Assembly: GCA_964617625.1 (NCBI GenBank)
Contig: CAZTZL010000028.1
Location: 1 to 39,743 of the forward strand
Length of the DNA: 39,743 nucleotides
Source: CAZTZL01 sp964617625
GTDB lineage: Bacteria; Zhuqueibacterota; QNDG01; DSAB01
Direction of reading: 5' to 3'
Part shown: positions 25,701 to 33,999 of the stretch, in pieces
How positions within the stretch are numbered: position 1 is the first letter of the stretch
Layout: the number at the start of each line of letters is the position of its first letter
Notes under the pieces: generated by a model
Told to the model about the DNA's origin: nothing
What the model saw: only the letters and a program-made list of their open reading frames with translations
The model's database searches: none
Position numbers and translations under genes: made by a program

Positions 25701-26489
25701 CTCTGTGGATGTCACCCCGACATAAGTCCCGACCAGCATGCCGAAAACCACTTTGGAGTAATCCGTCGTGCTGGTATTGGTAATCTCATAGAGCCAGAAG
25801 ATACAGTCCTGTGCCAGGAAGTTGGACCACTGCATTCCCCGGACTTTGACTTTCAGCCCAAGCCCGTTCCGGGACAGATCATTCGAATTGGGTTTAAAAG
25901 AAACGTTCCAGACATTGTTATCTGCATAATTGAATTCCTGATCATTGTTATCGTCCATGATGAAATAACATTCCTCTGACGCCGTGGTTGTTTTTCCAAA
26001 AAATCCGTTCCACGAGCCCGGCCATCCTGGATCATCAGACTTATTCATCATATCCGGCCAATAACTTGGCCAGGAATTCGGATCACTGTACAGCGCCACT
26101 CCCTCCTGGGTTTCGTTGAAGTATCCTGCAACCGGTTCGAATCCCCAGTATTTTCCGGAAGGAGAAAGCTCGTGCTGCTGTGTGGGACGGCTGACAGGAC
26201 AAACGACGACAGAATGAAACGGCTGGATCCCTTCCATCTCCACTTCCGCACCGACAAGAGGGCTCACATCACCGATATATCCATTGTTATCATTGATCCA
26301 TGCACCTCTATCACCTTTTTCCGCCGGCTGCCCGATCACTCCCCAGTTTCCAAATACACTTTTTACCAAATTCCCCCTCATCACAGCCGACCTTCTGTAC
26401 TCTAACCCGCTTTGGGAAAATAGTGGCGTAAGTACACAAACTGTTCCCAGCATCATGATAATTAAAGAATGGATTAATTTTTTCCTCAT
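22734..26489 (-). CDS. Large secreted protein with Asp-rich calcium-type repeats and C-terminal sorting-like module
   Basis: A 1251-residue exported protein of unknown function. The signal peptide is about residues 1-26. Four Asp/Asn-rich loops, YDGIDNDGD (316-324), YDGIDNDLDGIIDE (410-423), DDGIDNDGD (469-477) and NDGVDNNNNGIYD (near 842-854), look like Ca2+-binding MopE/thrombospondin-type repeats. A fibronectin-III-like segment lies at about 625-760 (PTLTVVPGNGQVTLYWD through YYYALVAYDRGD). The C-terminus (KVVPNPYVA and IYFYIVESPVGNKTGKIALIK) resembles the T9SS sorting module with a VPNPY variant. It sits between the TonB receptor and the PorV-like gene, the place where a SusD-like surface lipoprotein would be expected; it shows no lipobox or SusD similarity. 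It may be a ligand-capture partner of the receptor, which is inference only. Confidence 0.8.
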   Translation of the reverse strand: MRKKLIHSLIIMMLGTVCVLTPLFSQSGLEYRRSAVMRGNLVKSVFGNWGVIGQPAEKGDRGAWINDNNGYIGDVSPLVGAEVEMEGIQPFHSVVVCPVSRPTQQHELSPSGKYWGFEPVAGYFNETQEGVALYSDPNSWPSYWPDMMNKSDDPGWPGSWNGFFGKTTTASEECYFIMDDNNDQEFNYADNNVWNVSFKPNSNDLSRNGLGLKVKVRGMQWSNFLAQDCIFWLYEITNTSTTDYSKVVFGMLVGTYVGVTSTEDYHEYDDDYSFFDVEKDLTYTADFDDDCSRNPRWVGDVGVVGYAFLESPGNSYDGIDNDGDANSNPLAPSSAPFFSEDDFQPRIINAGDKLVLINNKYERTVVTAGTEDAVYYTRGDTIAISPGITELVEGNIIFSTTGDEINPNAYDGIDNDLDGIIDENYYLHYHQIRKDSNGKILIDKFSPVRYKDYINNIGVNDLMIDEKRDDGIDNDGDWNPEFDDIGEDNLIGTNDTGEGDGIPTPGEPNFDATDVDESDQIGLTSFEYFTPANSFSMADDEDLWRRLSPGYFEVPASIVNNLPERGEDGDFTYGSGYFPLPAGKTERFSLALVYGDGGGPSMEISDLLKNRETVQEIYNSDYRFPPAPDKPTLTVVPGNGQVTLYWDRKAEQSFDPVLKEYDFEGYKLFKATDQNFNEVFSITDAHGKPIFYEPLVQYDLDDNVSGCFYPEEELYNSTGGAAFYLGDDTGLQHSYIDTDVENGRRYYYALVAYDRGDSEKDILPQENNMRIDLLPTGEVRTFQNTAVVIPNAETAGYESPDQEKVQIHSDHTVGTGKVYYKVIDEQALSGHSYQLEFWDTANDGVDNNNNGIYDAEDSTEYFVPVTTVYSVLDLTGITESFVVKDTFTVRLNHTHIVDESVVVKDANGAVVPESKYVLNSDGGRIRGTATGDFLYGETYTISYQYYPVFMSPYIENSPWEDETLDTEIFDGIELAFNNNWNIVLDTLRSGWKNPKKVYNYTFRVIDTNFGNERLVGLAHPSDYRFEFADEIVDTSYAMPEYFIFAVPVNFRIYNVTDQKYVDFIFSDVAPSKKLSPFDDIVLVEKDDNGKEIFTWEIIFTQRQDSVYSYGAGDTLNIRLKKPFRHGDSFALQTPLPKVSYSKAKNELNRIKVVPNPYVAATKHELPLPPAISSGRGERKIDFIHLPAGSSIHIFTSRGEHVVTLKHDNSIFDGTVSWNLKSKENLDVAAGIYFYIVESPVGNKTGKIALIK

Positions 26490-26522
26490 TTTGCATACTC
26501 CATTTTTTCAGTCATTTTAACT

Positions 26523-29500
26523 TTATAAATTATACGTTATTCCCAATTCGATCCGGCGCGGCTCGGAATAGTGCGTGGGATTGTTATACCACTCATCCAG
26601 TGAATTGATGTATTCAAAAGGATTGGTTGCCCTGGCAAGTTCTTCATCATGAGTGAATCCGGCTCGTCCCGTATCATCATAAACATTGATTTCATTCAGT
26701 TGATCAAGCAGATTAAAAACACGCAGGAACAATGTCAATTCACCCGGACCCAGCTTAAAAACTTTATACGCTTTCAAATCGACGTTGAAATATGAGGGTT
26801 TGCGTTGGCTGTTTGTAAGAAGTGAAGTGATGTCTTCGGAACGCCTTGGTGTATACGGCAACCCGCTGCCCCATTGTGCGATCAAACTCGTTCCCCAATC
26901 TGCCGCACCATAGGATACAGTCGCATTGATCGTATGTGTCTGATCCCAGTCCAAAGAGGTGAGTTGAACTTCGGGAAGAGATCCGCCGGCCAATGCATTA
27001 CGCGCCGCTTCGGGATCGGAATTCGTGCCTTTTGCCAGTTGCATCGTATAATCCGCAGAAGCTGAAAAGCCGCCGGAAAACCGTTTATTCAATGCCAGGA
27101 TAATCCCCCGGATAAATCCGAAATCACTGTTGACAAACTTGCTGTACTTGGAGGCGCCCCCGAACAGCACGATCTCTTCCGCCCGGGTTCCGGCAAGATC
27201 CCGCACGTCTCTGAAATACCCTGTGAGTGACATGGAAATATCGTTTGTGAGCTGCTGCTGCAATCCAATTTCACCGCTGACTGTTTTTTCGGGTTTTAAA
27301 TCCGCATTCCCGATCACTCCCACATTTCCGGTTCCTGACCCCAATTCAAAATCGGGATTCTGATACAGCCTTTCAAACCTCGGAATCTGGAAAAAGTGGC
27401 CGTAAGAAAAATGGATGACACCCCGTTCCGTGATCGGAAAAGAGACACCCAGTCTGGGACCGACCTGAAATTTGGGGGAAGCCTTTTTATACCAGTAGGT
27501 TTGTCTTTCGGCCAGAGTGACAGCTGTTTCGCCGGTGTCCCAGAATCCGTTCCCTTCTGTACCATCCGCATCGTGTGTATTCGGAATGCCGTCCGTTCCA
27601 TAGTCGTGATAACGGTTTTCCGGTCTGATGGGATTATAAATACTTGGATCGCTTTCATCGTTTAAAATCACCCCGTCCGGCTCGAAATAATCGAACCGAA
27701 TGCCCAGATTGACGATCATGTTCTTGAATTCCATCTTGTCCTGCAGATAGACTGAAAATTCAACAGGATTGTGCCTGTAAGTACTGTGATAGATTGTGCT
27801 GTCGTCCAGAACACAGGTCTGTATGTAGGGGCTTTCAATAACAGAATCAAACAGATATCCGAGACTGGTTTGTTCCTGAATTGGACGCAATGTAAAACCT
27901 TCACTGAAAACATTGTGCTGTCTGTATTCCACTCCCGTTTTCACCTGATGCGTGGAAGTAATCTGGCTTGTCAGATCCAGTTTTCCCAGATAGGTCCGGG
28001 TCTCTCTTTTAAAACGCTGGCTGTCGGTCGCTGTCCCTGACCGCGTATCGGTATCGGATGTTCCTGCCGTTTTGAAACTGAAAGCTTCCTGAAGGGCCAG
28101 ATCCGGATGAATGTAACGCGGATCATGGATATCCTCATATACATATTTCTGAAACCGTTTTGAAAAATAGGAAAAATCCAATCTGTAAAATGTTCTGGAA
28201 CTCAACGTATGCGTCAATTGTGCGATATGGGTCACACCTGTTTTAAATTTTTTAGGAGCCCCATCCGGATTAAAAATATAGTCCCGTTCATTGTCAAAGA
28301 TACTCAATTCGGTATAATCGACATCATCCATGATATAGTTATAGGAAAATTTAAGTGAAGGTGTCATACGGTAGATCAGTTTTCCCTGGAGATAGTTCTT
28401 TCGGTTCCAGTTCATGGGAACCCGTTTGCCGTCGCCCTTGCCGTTTTTATGCGTTTCCCGAAGCCTCTCGTAATAAACGTTAAACGAATCGGGATCGATA
28501 GTTTTATTTACGTATGCAAGATAATAGATCAGCATGGAATCGATATGTGCATTCGATCCGAGAGCATACGCAAAGGCCCGCGTGCTGTCGGTGTCGGGAT
28601 AGCTCATATCCCAATACTCGGAAGCAAAATCCTTGACATAATCATTATCGAGAACCAGCCCGGTCGTCACTGCATTCGGATTAAAACGGCGTTCTCCGCT
28701 GAGCCACCCGTCAAAATAAATGGAACGGGCATTGAGATAGAAAAAAACTTTATCTTTAACAAGTGGACCGTTAAAACTTCCTTCGATATTCCGAATGGCC
28801 AAAGGATCCACATCGTCGATTTGCATAAAAATATCTTTATGGGAACTTAAATAATCTCCCATATACGCCGAGAACGAACCGCCAAAATTGTTGTCCCCTT
28901 CTTTGGTTGTGATATTCACGATTCCCGACATTGCCTGTCCGTATTCCGCATTGAATGCTCCGCTCACCACCTGAAGCTCTTGAACCATGTCCTTATTGAC
29001 ATCGACGACTGCCCCACCATCATATACATCGGTGATTGGCACACCGTCAATCCAGTAACTGAGCTCTCCTGTCCTGCCGCCGCGAACGTGAAGTCCACCT
29101 CCCGAGTCCTTGACCAGACCCGCTTGCAACTCAATAGCTTCCGAAACTTCCGTGACGGGCAGTGCATCGATTTCACCTGCATTCATCACTGCCGTTGTTG
29201 CGGTCAGGTCCTTAACAACCATCGGTTTCTCTGCGACGATGGTCACAGCTTCACCCGTTTCCAGTACAGTGGATTCCAGGGAAAAATTGATTTCTCTCGT
29301 TAAATCCACAGAAACCCCAACATTTGTTACTCGAACCGGCTGATAGCCCATCATGGATGCTTTTAATGTGTATGTACCCGGAGGAACATTGAGAATAATA
29401 TATTTCCCGTCCATATCGGCCGCTGCCCCAAGTATGGTATTTTCAACCATGATATTTGCCCCAATGAGCAATTCGCCTGTACTGCGATCGCGAACAATTC

Positions 29501-29603
29501 CCATGATCTTTCCGGTTGTTCCGGCATAGTTCAGAGGGATTTGTATCAATAGTACTAACAGGAAAATAATATAAAGAAATATCCCGCGAAATTTCATTTT
29601 CAT
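26523..29603 (-). CDS. TonB-dependent receptor with carboxypeptidase-like N-domain (SusC-like)
   Basis: A 1026-residue outer-membrane receptor. The signal peptide is about residues 1-28. Next is a CarboxypepD_reg-like domain at 31-112 (GKIMGIVRDRSTGELLIGANI, DGKYIILNVPPGTYTLKASM). The plug spans about 120-245 (LHVRGGRTGELSYWIDGVPI, VVSGAFNAEYGQAMSGIVNITT). A 22-strand-type barrel runs to the C-terminus (RRIELGITYNL). The layout and size suit oligosaccharide importers, as does its place behind a LacI repressor and ahead of amylase genes. In Bacteroides such a receptor would be followed by susD; here the 1251-residue protein follows 33 nt later. The ATG at 29603 has a GAGGAGAGGA ribosome site. 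Its substrate is inferred to be alpha-glucan oligosaccharides from the operon. Confidence 0.9.
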   Translation of the reverse strand: MKMKFRGIFLYIIFLLVLLIQIPLNYAGTTGKIMGIVRDRSTGELLIGANIMVENTILGAAADMDGKYIILNVPPGTYTLKASMMGYQPVRVTNVGVSVDLTREINFSLESTVLETGEAVTIVAEKPMVVKDLTATTAVMNAGEIDALPVTEVSEAIELQAGLVKDSGGGLHVRGGRTGELSYWIDGVPITDVYDGGAVVDVNKDMVQELQVVSGAFNAEYGQAMSGIVNITTKEGDNNFGGSFSAYMGDYLSSHKDIFMQIDDVDPLAIRNIEGSFNGPLVKDKVFFYLNARSIYFDGWLSGERRFNPNAVTTGLVLDNDYVKDFASEYWDMSYPDTDSTRAFAYALGSNAHIDSMLIYYLAYVNKTIDPDSFNVYYERLRETHKNGKGDGKRVPMNWNRKNYLQGKLIYRMTPSLKFSYNYIMDDVDYTELSIFDNERDYIFNPDGAPKKFKTGVTHIAQLTHTLSSRTFYRLDFSYFSKRFQKYVYEDIHDPRYIHPDLALQEAFSFKTAGTSDTDTRSGTATDSQRFKRETRTYLGKLDLTSQITSTHQVKTGVEYRQHNVFSEGFTLRPIQEQTSLGYLFDSVIESPYIQTCVLDDSTIYHSTYRHNPVEFSVYLQDKMEFKNMIVNLGIRFDYFEPDGVILNDESDPSIYNPIRPENRYHDYGTDGIPNTHDADGTEGNGFWDTGETAVTLAERQTYWYKKASPKFQVGPRLGVSFPITERGVIHFSYGHFFQIPRFERLYQNPDFELGSGTGNVGVIGNADLKPEKTVSGEIGLQQQLTNDISMSLTGYFRDVRDLAGTRAEEIVLFGGASKYSKFVNSDFGFIRGIILALNKRFSGGFSASADYTMQLAKGTNSDPEAARNALAGGSLPEVQLTSLDWDQTHTINATVSYGAADWGTSLIAQWGSGLPYTPRRSEDITSLLTNSQRKPSYFNVDLKAYKVFKLGPGELTLFLRVFNLLDQLNEINVYDDTGRAGFTHDEELARATNPFEYINSLDEWYNNPTHYSEPRRIELGITYNL

Positions 29604-29656
29604 TATTTCCTCTCCTCTACTGTATTAAATTGGTAAAAAAGATTGATCCGATTTAC

Positions 29657-30679
29657 TTAAACAGTTCTTACATAATCACAACTATCCCGAATGACCAGCC
29701 GAGTTTCAAATCGCTTTTTAACCGGTTTTGATTCCTCTCCCGCTATTTTTTTCATTAAGATTTGAACGGCCAATTTCCCCATCTCATACATGGGCTGACG
29801 TACCGTGGATAATCCCATGTATTGGGCCAGCTCAATATCGTCAAAACCAATCACTGAGATATCTTCCGGAATATTCAATCCACATTCCTTTATCGCCTTG
29901 ATAGCCCCCGCGGCCTGTATATCGCTCGCAACAAATACGGCCGTAGGCCTGTCTTCATCTATTTGGAGTAATTGTTTCATTGCAGCATAACCCGCTTCAC
30001 GATTAAATCCATCCTTTTCTATATCAGAATCACTGATGACAAGATAACGCCGATTATATTGAATTTTATGATCTCTCAACGCTTTCTGATAACCCTCCAG
30101 CCTCATTTTCGCGGGAATACTTTTTAATTGAGCATCGATGATGCCGATACGTGTATGGCCCAGATTGATTAGATGTTTGGTCGCCAGATAGGCACCTTGT
30201 TCGTTTTCAACTGTCAGTGAATCCAGTTCACGATGATCACTGTCAATCAGGACAATTGGAAATTGTGTATTCACAAATTTCTTAACATAGTTGTCTGAAA
30301 TAGCCAGAGATATCAAGAGAACACCATCCACTTTTCTTTCCTGCAGTGTTCGTTTGAGAAATAGTTCAGTTTTTTCTGTTTGATCAACACTGAAGAGAAG
30401 CAAGTCGTACTGATATTTTGATATTTCCTGCTGGATGCCCCGCAAAAGCTCAAGATAAAAATACCCTGTAAAAACCGGCACAATAATGGCGACCATATTG
30501 GTTCTTTTCCTGGCCAATCCCTGAGCCAATGCATGCGGCTGGTATTTTAATTCCCGGATTGCGTGATCGACTTTTGCTTTGGTTTGAGAAGATATTTTAG
30601 GACTGTTGTTAATGGCCCTGGATACCGTACCGATGCCGACGCCCGCTTTTTTTGCCACATCGTAAATGGTAACCGCCAT
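29657..30679 (-). CDS. LacI-family transcriptional repressor of the glycan operon
   Basis: A 340-residue sugar-responsive DNA-binding protein. The N-terminal helix-turn-helix is at about 4-25 (TIYDVAKKAGVGIGTVSRAIN) and the hinge helix region is near 50-58 (HALAQGLARKR). A periplasmic-binding-protein-like effector domain follows (for example FVASDIQAAGAIKAIKE, SVIGFDDIELAQYM). GGGAG lies 7 nt before the ATG. It is the first gene of the minus-strand operon, 54 nt ahead of the TonB receptor. Two TGGAAGC-type palindromes lie in its own leader, so it very probably represses itself and the whole operon until a sugar binds. The CcpA/MalR-like effector cannot be named from sequence. Confidence 0.94.
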   Translation of the reverse strand: MAVTIYDVAKKAGVGIGTVSRAINNSPKISSQTKAKVDHAIRELKYQPHALAQGLARKRTNMVAIIVPVFTGYFYLELLRGIQQEISKYQYDLLLFSVDQTEKTELFLKRTLQERKVDGVLLISLAISDNYVKKFVNTQFPIVLIDSDHRELDSLTVENEQGAYLATKHLINLGHTRIGIIDAQLKSIPAKMRLEGYQKALRDHKIQYNRRYLVISDSDIEKDGFNREAGYAAMKQLLQIDEDRPTAVFVASDIQAAGAIKAIKECGLNIPEDISVIGFDDIELAQYMGLSTVRQPMYEMGKLAVQILMKKIAGEESKPVKKRFETRLVIRDSCDYVRTV

Positions 30680-30707
30680 TGAATCTCCCTTCCCGTAAAA
30701 AGAGACC

Positions 30708-30721
30708 TGGAAGCGCTTCCA
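30708..30721. promoter_or_regulatory. LacI-type operator 1 (perfect palindrome)
   Basis: TGGAAGCGCTTCCA is a perfect 14-bp palindrome with the central CG step typical of LacI-family operators. It lies about +44 to +57 from the predicted start of the operon and 43 bp (about four helical turns) from operator 2, which would allow looping or cooperative binding. Confidence 0.85.
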
Positions 30722-30750
30722 AGCATTATGTCAAAAAAAAAGGCTTTTCA

Positions 30751-30764
30751 TGGAAGCCCTTCCA
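30751..30764. promoter_or_regulatory. LacI-type operator 2 (one centre mismatch)
   Basis: TGGAAGCCCTTCCA matches operator 1 except for the central pair. It begins right at the predicted transcription start, so a bound repressor would block RNA polymerase. Confidence 0.83.
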
Positions 30765-30771
30765 CAGATAA

Positions 30772-30800
30772 ATAATACAAAATCCTGTTTTATTTGTCAA
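30772..30800 (-). promoter_or_regulatory. Sigma70-type promoter of the lacI-glycan operon
   Basis: On the reverse strand: TTGACA (30800-30795), a 17-nt spacer and TATTAT (30777-30772). This is nearly the full consensus and predicts a start near 30765, just ahead of operator 2. Confidence 0.82.
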
Positions 30801-30848
30801 GTTCTTTTTAAAAGAAATTCACAATTAATATCTTTTTGTAAATTATTT

Positions 30849-30876
30849 TTGATTACTCAAATTTCTTTTTTATATA
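30849..30876 (+). promoter_or_regulatory. Candidate promoter of the response regulator gene
   Basis: TTGATT (30849-30854), 16 nt, TATATA (30871-30876), about 70 nt upstream of the regulator's ATG. The region is very AT-rich, so chance matches are likely. Confidence 0.3.
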
Positions 30877-30944
30877 TGATCATCCGAATTATTTATTCCC
30901 GATTATCTTTTAACAATATCAATCTTGTAAGGAATGAGCACAGC

Positions 30945-31385
30945 ATGATTCCTCAAGAAAAGTTAGTTCGCATTCTGCTCATAGATGACAGTCCGGATGA
31001 CATCTTTTTAACAATAGAAGCATTTAAAAGGGGAACCAAAATTAAACAATTCCACATTGTGGAAGACGGAATGGAAGCAATCTATTTTCTTCGGAAACAG
31101 GGCAAATATAGAGATGTTCCCCGTCCCGATTTAATACTCTTGGATTTGAATTTACCCAAGAAAAATGGAAAAGAAGTTCTTTATGAAATTAAAAAAGACA
31201 CCTCTTTAAAAAACATTCCAGTAATTATTTTATCGACTTCGACAGATTGGGAAGATATTGTTAGCACTTATGAATTGAATGCGAATTGCTATATTTCCAA
31301 ACCAAGTGATTTCGAAATGTTCATCAAAGTAACACAATCGATTGAAAATTTTTGGTTCAGTACGGTAAGTTTGCCAATCAATTAG
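30945..31385 (+). CDS. Single-domain response regulator (Rcp1-like)
   Basis: A 146-residue receiver with no output domain. The acidic pair is Asp14/Asp15 (LIDDSPDD), the phospho-acceptor is Asp67 in LLDLNLPKKNG, the switch Ser/Thr is near 97-98 (LSTST) and Lys119 is in SKP. The pattern LLDLNLPKKNGxEVL is that of the Rcp1 group, usually partnered with phytochrome-like or PAS histidine kinases. The frame is open from 30750, but the 65 extra residues there are low-complexity and overlap the divergent promoter and operator. The ATG at 30945 begins the receiver fold. No kinase is adjacent. It converges with the second GH13 gene, 13 nt apart, without a visible terminator. Confidence 0.9.
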   Translation: MIPQEKLVRILLIDDSPDDIFLTIEAFKRGTKIKQFHIVEDGMEAIYFLRKQGKYRDVPRPDLILLDLNLPKKNGKEVLYEIKKDTSLKNIPVIILSTSTDWEDIVSTYELNANCYISKPSDFEMFIKVTQSIENFWFSTVSLPIN

Positions 31386-31398
31386 AAACAGTGAAGTT

Positions 31399-33216
31399 TT
31401 ATTCGGACAGAAATATTTTATATCCCTTGGCCGGTACTGCAATGCTTGAAATTTCCTTCCGAATGATTTTCTCTTTCCCGAATATATTTTGATATTTTTT
31501 AAATTTTAACTGCTCCCCCGTCAATTGAATTGTCCTCTGCTTAAAATCCCTGTTGAAAAGAAATAGACCCTGTTGATTTTTAGTGGATCTTGAAAAACCG
31601 AAGCAGCACGTATCCACCGCATTTTCAAGAATCTCAAAATCTCCTTCTTTGAATACCGGATTTTCATGTCTCATTTTAATCAAGGATTTATAATAATTAA
31701 ATAGATTGCGATCAAAGTGAACTGAATCCGGAAGACGAATATGATCTAACAAAGGATGACTTTTTTCAATATCATACTCCATATCCGGCCAGACCATGGG
31801 TTTGCGGTCGTCGGGATCGTCTGCTCCCCACATACCTGCCTCGTCTCCGTAATAGATCACTGGTGACCCGATAAAGGTCATTTGAAAAGCGATGATCTGC
31901 CTTTGTATTTGACGCTGGAAATAATTGGGTTTACAAACATTGTAATCCGGATTCGATCTTGGGCTGTTGTCTCTGTCAAAATTGTGGTCGGGATTGACAA
32001 TCATCGATGCCATCCTGTCCGTGTCGTGTGAATCGATCAAATTCCAGAGCAGATAAATCGTATCACCCGCATAAAGTTTCTGAATCTGCTTTAATCGATC
32101 CGCAAATTCATATCCTGATATGGCTGTCTTCTGATCGATAAAAAAATCAACAACCGCATAAGCGAACAAATAGTTCATTGTGTTGTCCATGCGTTTGTCC
32201 GTAATCCACTCGGAGGCATCATCCCAGATTTCTGAAACCAGAAGTGCAGAGGGATTGATCGATTTCACATAGCGATACCACTCGCGCCAGAACGGAGGAG
32301 CCACTTCATTGGCCACATCGAGCCTCCAGCCGTCGATTCCATCATCGGGATCCCCGTCGCCGTTGGGATCCATCCACCGTTTTGTGATCGCAAATATATA
32401 CTCTCTTGGACCATGCACCAGCCCGTTTTTATCTTCCGCAAATTCAGGCAGGGTCTTAACATTCCACCATCCTTTGTAATCAAATTCGTTCTCCGGTGTA
32501 ACCGGATCATCCCAGGAAACAATATCGTACCAGTTTTTATATTTCGAAGCTTCCCCGTTTTTCAGAATATCCTTAAATGCAAAAAACGCCCTTCCACTGT
32601 GATTAAAAACCCCGTCTATTACGATGCGAATATGCCTCTTGTGCGCTTCTTTGATGAGATTTAAAAAAGTAGAATCTGCACGGGTCCAGATCCATGTTTC
32701 CGGATCTTCATTCTCATTTGCTTCTGCCAACCGTTTTTTATCCCCTGCCGAATCAAGGCCGAAATTATCATCAATATGATGGTAGCAGCCCGTATCGTAT
32801 TTATGCAGACTTTCCGCTTCGAATACCGGATTGAAATAGATCGCATCGATTCCCAGATCGGCCAAATAATTTAGTTTCTCGATCACACCGATCAGATCTC
32901 CGCCGTACCGGCGGGCAAACACGTTGGACAGATCATAGAAATCATTCGAATATTTTCCTTCCCAGGACTGCAACTTGTACCAGTCGCTCGTCCAGGGATG
33001 GACCTGCCATTCGGGATTCATTTTGGCTTCAGGCACCTCTTCTACGGTCGGATCGTTTACAGTATCACCGTTGCAGAACCGTTCAGGAAAAATCTGATAC
33101 CAGACAACGCCTCTGGCCCAGTCAAGATAATCTACCGCTTTCGGTTTCTGAGGAGTTGCTGCAAAACAAATGGAAACCATAAATGGCAAAATAACGAAAG
33201 AGAGTGCTGTCTTCAT
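31399..33216 (-). CDS. Exported GH13 glycosidase (cyclomaltodextrinase/alpha-amylase-like)
   Basis: A 605-residue enzyme with a signal peptide (1-20, ending CFAA) and a GH13 barrel starting with VVWYQIFPERF. Region I is DGVFNH (Asp201), region II is GWRLDVANEV with the nucleophile Asp300, region III is LVSEIWDD with Glu329, and region IV is SHDTDR with Asp398. YQIFPERF and DVANEV occur in neopullulanase/cyclomaltodextrinase-like enzymes that act on short maltooligosaccharides or cyclodextrins, so a periplasmic role is likely; no T9SS tail is present. The Asp-rich stretch DPNGDGDPDDG at 283-293 may bind Ca2+. The start at ATG 33216 (GGGGTGG upstream) is preferred over a GTG two codons earlier. 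It is the last gene after the phosphatase and DUF481 genes. No TGGAAGC operator is seen upstream. Confidence 0.92.
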   Translation of the reverse strand: MKTALSFVILPFMVSICFAATPQKPKAVDYLDWARGVVWYQIFPERFCNGDTVNDPTVEEVPEAKMNPEWQVHPWTSDWYKLQSWEGKYSNDFYDLSNVFARRYGGDLIGVIEKLNYLADLGIDAIYFNPVFEAESLHKYDTGCYHHIDDNFGLDSAGDKKRLAEANENEDPETWIWTRADSTFLNLIKEAHKRHIRIVIDGVFNHSGRAFFAFKDILKNGEASKYKNWYDIVSWDDPVTPENEFDYKGWWNVKTLPEFAEDKNGLVHGPREYIFAITKRWMDPNGDGDPDDGIDGWRLDVANEVAPPFWREWYRYVKSINPSALLVSEIWDDASEWITDKRMDNTMNYLFAYAVVDFFIDQKTAISGYEFADRLKQIQKLYAGDTIYLLWNLIDSHDTDRMASMIVNPDHNFDRDNSPRSNPDYNVCKPNYFQRQIQRQIIAFQMTFIGSPVIYYGDEAGMWGADDPDDRKPMVWPDMEYDIEKSHPLLDHIRLPDSVHFDRNLFNYYKSLIKMRHENPVFKEGDFEILENAVDTCCFGFSRSTKNQQGLFLFNRDFKQRTIQLTGEQLKFKKYQNIFGKEKIIRKEISSIAVPAKGYKIFLSE

Positions 33217-33244
33217 AACCACCCCGATGGCTTTATGTAAAATC

Positions 33245-33964
33245 CTATAAATTAAAAATAAGTGACGTAAGAAAGGTTGTATCGATCTTTTTGATTTCGG
33301 GAGCCGGCACCTGGTTCTGATAGCTGACTAAATATCTTAATCCGATTGAAACATGACTGCTCATAGCAACTTCAAGAGACGTTTCCGCATTGACATAATA
33401 TTTTTCCGTTTCTTCGACCGAGGTAAGATAATCCGATTTTCCTTTCAATATTACATATTCCTTGATTTTGCCGGCATACTCACAAGCTAATTTTGCAGAA
33501 GCATAAGACGAGGATTCAGAGGTGCCAACCGATCCTTTTTCAAAATCATAAAGGCCGGATAACAACGCTTTAAGTTCATGTTTCTCTTTTTGAATCACGA
33601 CGAAACCAAGGCCCGGCCCTGTCGAAAAACGGTACTTATACCCAGAAAAACGATCCCGCAAATAAATGCTCTCTATAAATCCGAACAGTCTGCCTGTAAA
33701 AATACGTTCATAACGAATCGCTGCATTAAATTTGTTCGCGCTTTCCGTTTGATTGTTTTTGGCCATTAAAAATCCACTGTTGGCGATAATTTTATTTTTT
33801 TGAAAATAGCCCTCCAAATTAAAATTTGCTGAAATGTTTTCTGTTTCCGTATTTCCCGATGTCTGTGCATACGAAAGCTCAAACCGTGTGGTAATTTTTT
33901 TCTCAACGGCAAAGCTGTGGCTGAAAAACAATATCACAAACAACAAACTGCCAATGGCTTTCAT
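33245..33964 (-). CDS. DUF481/YdiY-like outer-membrane barrel protein
   Basis: A 239-residue exported protein: signal peptide 1-19 (FFSHSFA), then amphipathic beta-strands to the C-terminus. The family look is clear: FELSYAQTSGNTETENISANFNL at the start of the barrel and YRFSTGPGLGFVVI in the middle. DUF481 proteins are small outer-membrane barrels of unknown function, some salt-induced. AAGGAAGGA precedes the ATG. It lies 28 nt upstream of the GH13 gene and 35 nt downstream of the phosphatase gene, so the three form an operon. Whether it serves sugar passage is unknown. Confidence 0.8.
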   Translation of the reverse strand: MKAIGSLLFVILFFSHSFAVEKKITTRFELSYAQTSGNTETENISANFNLEGYFQKNKIIANSGFLMAKNNQTESANKFNAAIRYERIFTGRLFGFIESIYLRDRFSGYKYRFSTGPGLGFVVIQKEKHELKALLSGLYDFEKGSVGTSESSSYASAKLACEYAGKIKEYVILKGKSDYLTSVEETEKYYVNAETSLEVAMSSHVSIGLRYLVSYQNQVPAPEIKKIDTTFLTSLIFNL

Positions 33965-33999
33965 AATTATATTCCTTCCTTTACAAAAAAGTCAAATCG

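Noticed and set aside
30750..30944. N-terminal extension of the response regulator from 30750
   Set aside because: The extra 65 residues overlap the divergent operator and promoter, and the receiver fold begins at the ATG at 30945.
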